A stretch of DNA of 32,909 nt from JAYVIQ01 sp043770215 (GTDB lineage: Bacteria; Bacteroidota; Bacteroidia; Cytophagales; JAAEPT01). The notes beneath the pieces were generated by a model. The model did not search any database and had not been told where the DNA came from. It worked only from the letters and a program-made list of their open reading frames with translations. Where the stretch lies: assembly GCA_043770215.1 (NCBI GenBank), contig JAYVIQ010000193.1, forward strand, positions 1 to 32,909. The letters are read 5' to 3'. The position numbers and the translations under genes are program-made. Positions 30,533-32,909 of this stretch are shown in pieces. Positions within the stretch are counted from its first letter, which is position 1, and every line of letters starts with the position of its first letter.

Positions 30533-32909
30533 AAAGAAGATCAATTAAGAAAGCGGCTGTTGTGGGTTCAGGGGTTATGGGTTCTCGCATTGCTTGTCAT
30601 TTAGCAAATGTGGGTATAGAAGTTTTGCTTTTAGACATTGTTCCTAAAGATACAAACGATGCCGAAAAAGCTAAGGGTTTAACACTAGAGCACCCGGCAG
30701 TGCGTAATAGAATTGTAAATGAAGCCTTACAGTTTGCAATAAAATCTAATCCTAGTCCTATCTATCATATAAGTGTTTTAGATAGAATTTCTATTGGTAA
30801 TTTAGAAGATGACATCTCTAAAATTAAATCTGTAGATTGGATTATAGAAGTAGTAGTAGAAAATCTAGAAGTGAAGCACAAAGTATTTGACAACATAGAA
30901 AAATACAGAACGCCAGGTACACTTATTACTTCTAACACCTCTGGCATTCCTATAGGCTTAATGGCAGAAGGAAAAAGTGATGATTTTAAAAAACATTTTT
31001 GTGGTACTCACTTTTTTAATCCTCCAAGGTATTTAAAATTATTGGAGGTAATACCTGGGCCAGACACTCACCCAGATGTGGTGGAGTTTTTTATGGGTTT
31101 TGGAGAAAAATTTCTAGGCAAAACTACTGTTCTGTGCAAAGACACACCCGCATTTATTGCCAATAGAATTGGAATTTATTCTTTGATGAGTACCCTAGAA
31201 GTTGTTGAAAAGCTAGGTCTTACTGTAGAAGAAGTAGATAAGCTAACTGGCCCAATCATTGGAAGAGCAAAATCTGCCACCTTCCGTACTATGGATGTTG
31301 TTGGTAATGATACGCTTATAAAAATTGCAAACAACCTTCACCAAGCATTGGCACAAGATGAATGTAGAGATACATTCAAATTATCTCCAATGCTTCAAAA
31401 AATAGAATCTCTTAAGTATTTTGGAGATAAAACAGGTGTTGGGTTTTACAAAAAAGACAAAGACGCAAGTGGTAAAACGGTCATAAAATCATTGGACTTG
31501 GCTACTTTTGAATTTAAAGAGCAAGCAAAAGTTTCATTTGCAACACTAGAAGCAACCAAAACTATTGACAATGTAAAGGACAGATTCAAAGTATTATTGG
31601 CAGGCCAAGACAAAGCAGGAGAATTTTATAGACTTACCTTTACCCAACTTTTTGCTTATGTAAGCCAAAGAGTACCAGAGATTACAGATCAATTATTTAA
31701 AATAGATGATGGCATAAAAGCTGGTTTTGGTTGGGAAGTAGGAATTTTTGAGATATGGGATATACTAGGAGTTGAAAAAACACTTGGTCAGATGCAAGCT
31801 GCTGGACTTAAAATAGCACCTTGGGTAGAAGAAATGTTAGCAAAAGGAAACAACACCTTTTACAAAACTGAAAATGGCAAAAAACTGTATTACGATCAGG
31901 ACTCTAAGCACTATGAGCCAATACCTGGTCTAGACGGATTTATTTTGCTAGAAACCTTAAAAGCCAATAAAGTGGTTTGGCAAAATGCTGGAGCTAGTAT
32001 TTATGACATAGGAGATGGGGTATTGAATTTAGAATTCCACTCTAAAATGAATACGCTGGGTCCAGATGTGGTGCAGGGGATAAACAAAGCCATAGATTTA
32101 GCAGAAAAAGAATACAATGGTTTGGTCATTGCAAACGAAGGGGCAAACTTCTCTGTAGGAGCAAACTTGATGATGGTTTTTATGCAAGCTGTAGAACAAG
32201 AATTTGAAGAATTGGATATCATGATTCGTCAATTTCAAAATACTATGATGCGTGTGAGATATTCAGATATTCCTGTGGTTGTAGCTCCTCATAATATGGC
32301 ATTTGGTGGAGGTTGTGAACTAACCTTACATGCAGATAGAGTTCAAGCGCAAGCAGAACTATATATGGGGCTAGTAGAATTTGGGGTTGGATTGATTCCT
32401 GCTGGCGGAGGAACAAAAGAGCTAACTTTGCGTGTATCAGAAAACATAGAAAGCGATGATATTATAGTCAATTCATTTAAAAATGCTTTTTTAAACATTG
32501 CTATGGCAAAAGTTTCTACTTCTGCTAGAGAAGCATTTGATCTAGGTTTTTTACAAAAAGGAGATCAAATATCGATGAATAAAAACCGACAAATATCAGA
32601 TGCAAAACGTCAAGTTATTTCATTAGCTGAGCAAGGATACACTAGACCTGTTATGCGAAAAGACATACAAGTATACGGGAAACAGATTTTGGGTATGTTT
32701 AATGCAGGAGCAAATGCTATGTTGGCGGGTAAATACATTTCTGCCCACGACCATAAAATTTCCATGAAACTAGGTTATGTAATGGCGGGCGGAGATTTAT
32801 CTGCACCCACAAAAGTATCTGAGCAGTATTTATTGGATTTAGAACGAGAGGCCTTTTTATCTCTTTTAGGTGAAAAGCGCACATTAGAAAGAATACAAAG
32901 TATGCTCAA
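30529..32909 (+). CDS. 3-hydroxyacyl-CoA dehydrogenase/enoyl-CoA hydratase (FadB-like), 3' end cut
   Basis: The open frame runs from ATG 30529 to the window edge, 793 codons, without a stop; the family is only slightly longer, so perhaps ten residues are missing. The N-terminal half is the NAD-dependent dehydrogenase: VVGSGVMGSRIA (residues 11-22), EVVVENLEVK, THFFNPPRYLKLLEVIPG with catalytic His, and DTPAFIANRIG. The C-terminal half is a crotonase domain with AFGGGCELTLHADR (about 590-603) and LVEFGVGLIPAGGGTKEL, carrying both catalytic glutamates. The domain order is the reverse of E. coli FadB and is usual in Bacteroidota. It catalyses two steps of fatty acid beta-oxidation; a thiolase gene is expected just beyond the window. 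Confidence 0.93.
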   Translation, partial: MKRRSIKKAAVVGSGVMGSRIACHLANVGIEVLLLDIVPKDTNDAEKAKGLTLEHPAVRNRIVNEALQFAIKSNPSPIYHISVLDRISIGNLEDDISKIKSVDWIIEVVVENLEVKHKVFDNIEKYRTPGTLITSNTSGIPIGLMAEGKSDDFKKHFCGTHFFNPPRYLKLLEVIPGPDTHPDVVEFFMGFGEKFLGKTTVLCKDTPAFIANRIGIYSLMSTLEVVEKLGLTVEEVDKLTGPIIGRAKSATFRTMDVVGNDTLIKIANNLHQALAQDECRDTFKLSPMLQKIESLKYFGDKTGVGFYKKDKDASGKTVIKSLDLATFEFKEQAKVSFATLEATKTIDNVKDRFKVLLAGQDKAGEFYRLTFTQLFAYVSQRVPEITDQLFKIDDGIKAGFGWEVGIFEIWDILGVEKTLGQMQAAGLKIAPWVEEMLAKGNNTFYKTENGKKLYYDQDSKHYEPIPGLDGFILLETLKANKVVWQNAGASIYDIGDGVLNLEFHSKMNTLGPDVVQGINKAIDLAEKEYNGLVIANEGANFSVGANLMMVFMQAVEQEFEELDIMIRQFQNTMMRVRYSDIPVVVAPHNMAFGGGCELTLHADRVQAQAELYMGLVEFGVGLIPAGGGTKELTLRVSENIESDDIIVNSFKNAFLNIAMAKVSTSAREAFDLGFLQKGDQISMNKNRQISDAKRQVISLAEQGYTRPVMRKDIQVYGKQILGMFNAGANAMLAGKYISAHDHKISMKLGYVMAGGDLSAPTKVSEQYLLDLEREAFLSLLGEKRTLERIQSML

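Overview
The window is about 33 kb of AT-rich DNA from a member of the Bacteroidota. Supporting evidence: the promoters fit the Bacteroidota -33 TTTG / -7 TAnnTTTG pattern (best before tRNA-Gly); the 3-hydroxyacyl-CoA dehydrogenase/hydratase has the dehydrogenase at its N-terminus and sits behind a MarR gene; a CarboxypepD_reg-like envelope protein and a C-P-K-type small lipoprotein are present; and the exosortase resembles the Bacteroidota type. Genus or family cannot be fixed from the sequence alone. Both edges cut genes: the 3' part of nuoD at the left and a nearly complete fadB-like gene at the right.

Layout. 1-634: end of nuoD. 635-937: an intergenic stretch with a candidate minus-strand small RNA (own -7 box, two similar GUGGUU-loop hairpins, strong terminator). 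938-4314, minus strand: YceI-like protein, thymidylate synthase, agmatine deiminase and N-carbamoylputrescine amidase (agmatine to putrescine). 4395-7006, plus strand: an operon of a CHASE2 membrane protein without output domain, a secreted FecR-like/TPR-like protein and a 50-residue lipoprotein. 7138-9538: HAD-like protein, enoyl-CoA hydratase, YjjG-like nucleotidase and an ArsR regulator. A perfect 12-3-12 inverted repeat separates arsR from a divergent envelope operon (9624-12375): CarboxypepD_reg protein, Wzz-like protein, O-antigen ligase/polymerase. 12400-15037, minus: phosphatidylserine decarboxylase, CdsA and a CPBP-family protease. 15081-17321, plus: dusB and an M28 peptidase split by a frameshift at A8G. 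17431-17725: tRNA-Gly(GCC), tRNA-Leu(UAA) and a terminator.

17955-22883, minus, is a tightly packed polysaccharide/exosortase operon: Wzy-like polymerase, a decayed acyltransferase-3, GT4 glycosyltransferase, exosortase-family protein, small membrane partner, second GT4. Most junctions are ATGA overlaps. 23244-27439, minus: cyclophilin, an unusual sigma factor fused to an anti-sigma-like segment, a membrane anchor and a P/K/E-rich tail, then an inositol-monophosphatase family protein and Lnt. 27744-28463, plus: LOG-family protein, convergent with metK (28529-29782). 30095 to the end: MarR regulator translationally coupled to the fadB-like beta-oxidation protein.

Much of the window serves the cell envelope: phospholipid synthesis (CdsA, Psd), lipoprotein maturation (Lnt), polysaccharide export and polymerisation, exosortase processing, and two membrane-sensing arrangements (CHASE2/FecR-like and the membrane-tethered sigma factor). 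The most noteworthy items are the sigma/anti-sigma fusion, the small RNA candidate, the exosortase operon with its decaying acyltransferase, and two broken or recoded junctions (M28 at A8G; an ATAA where an ATGA start/stop overlap is expected).
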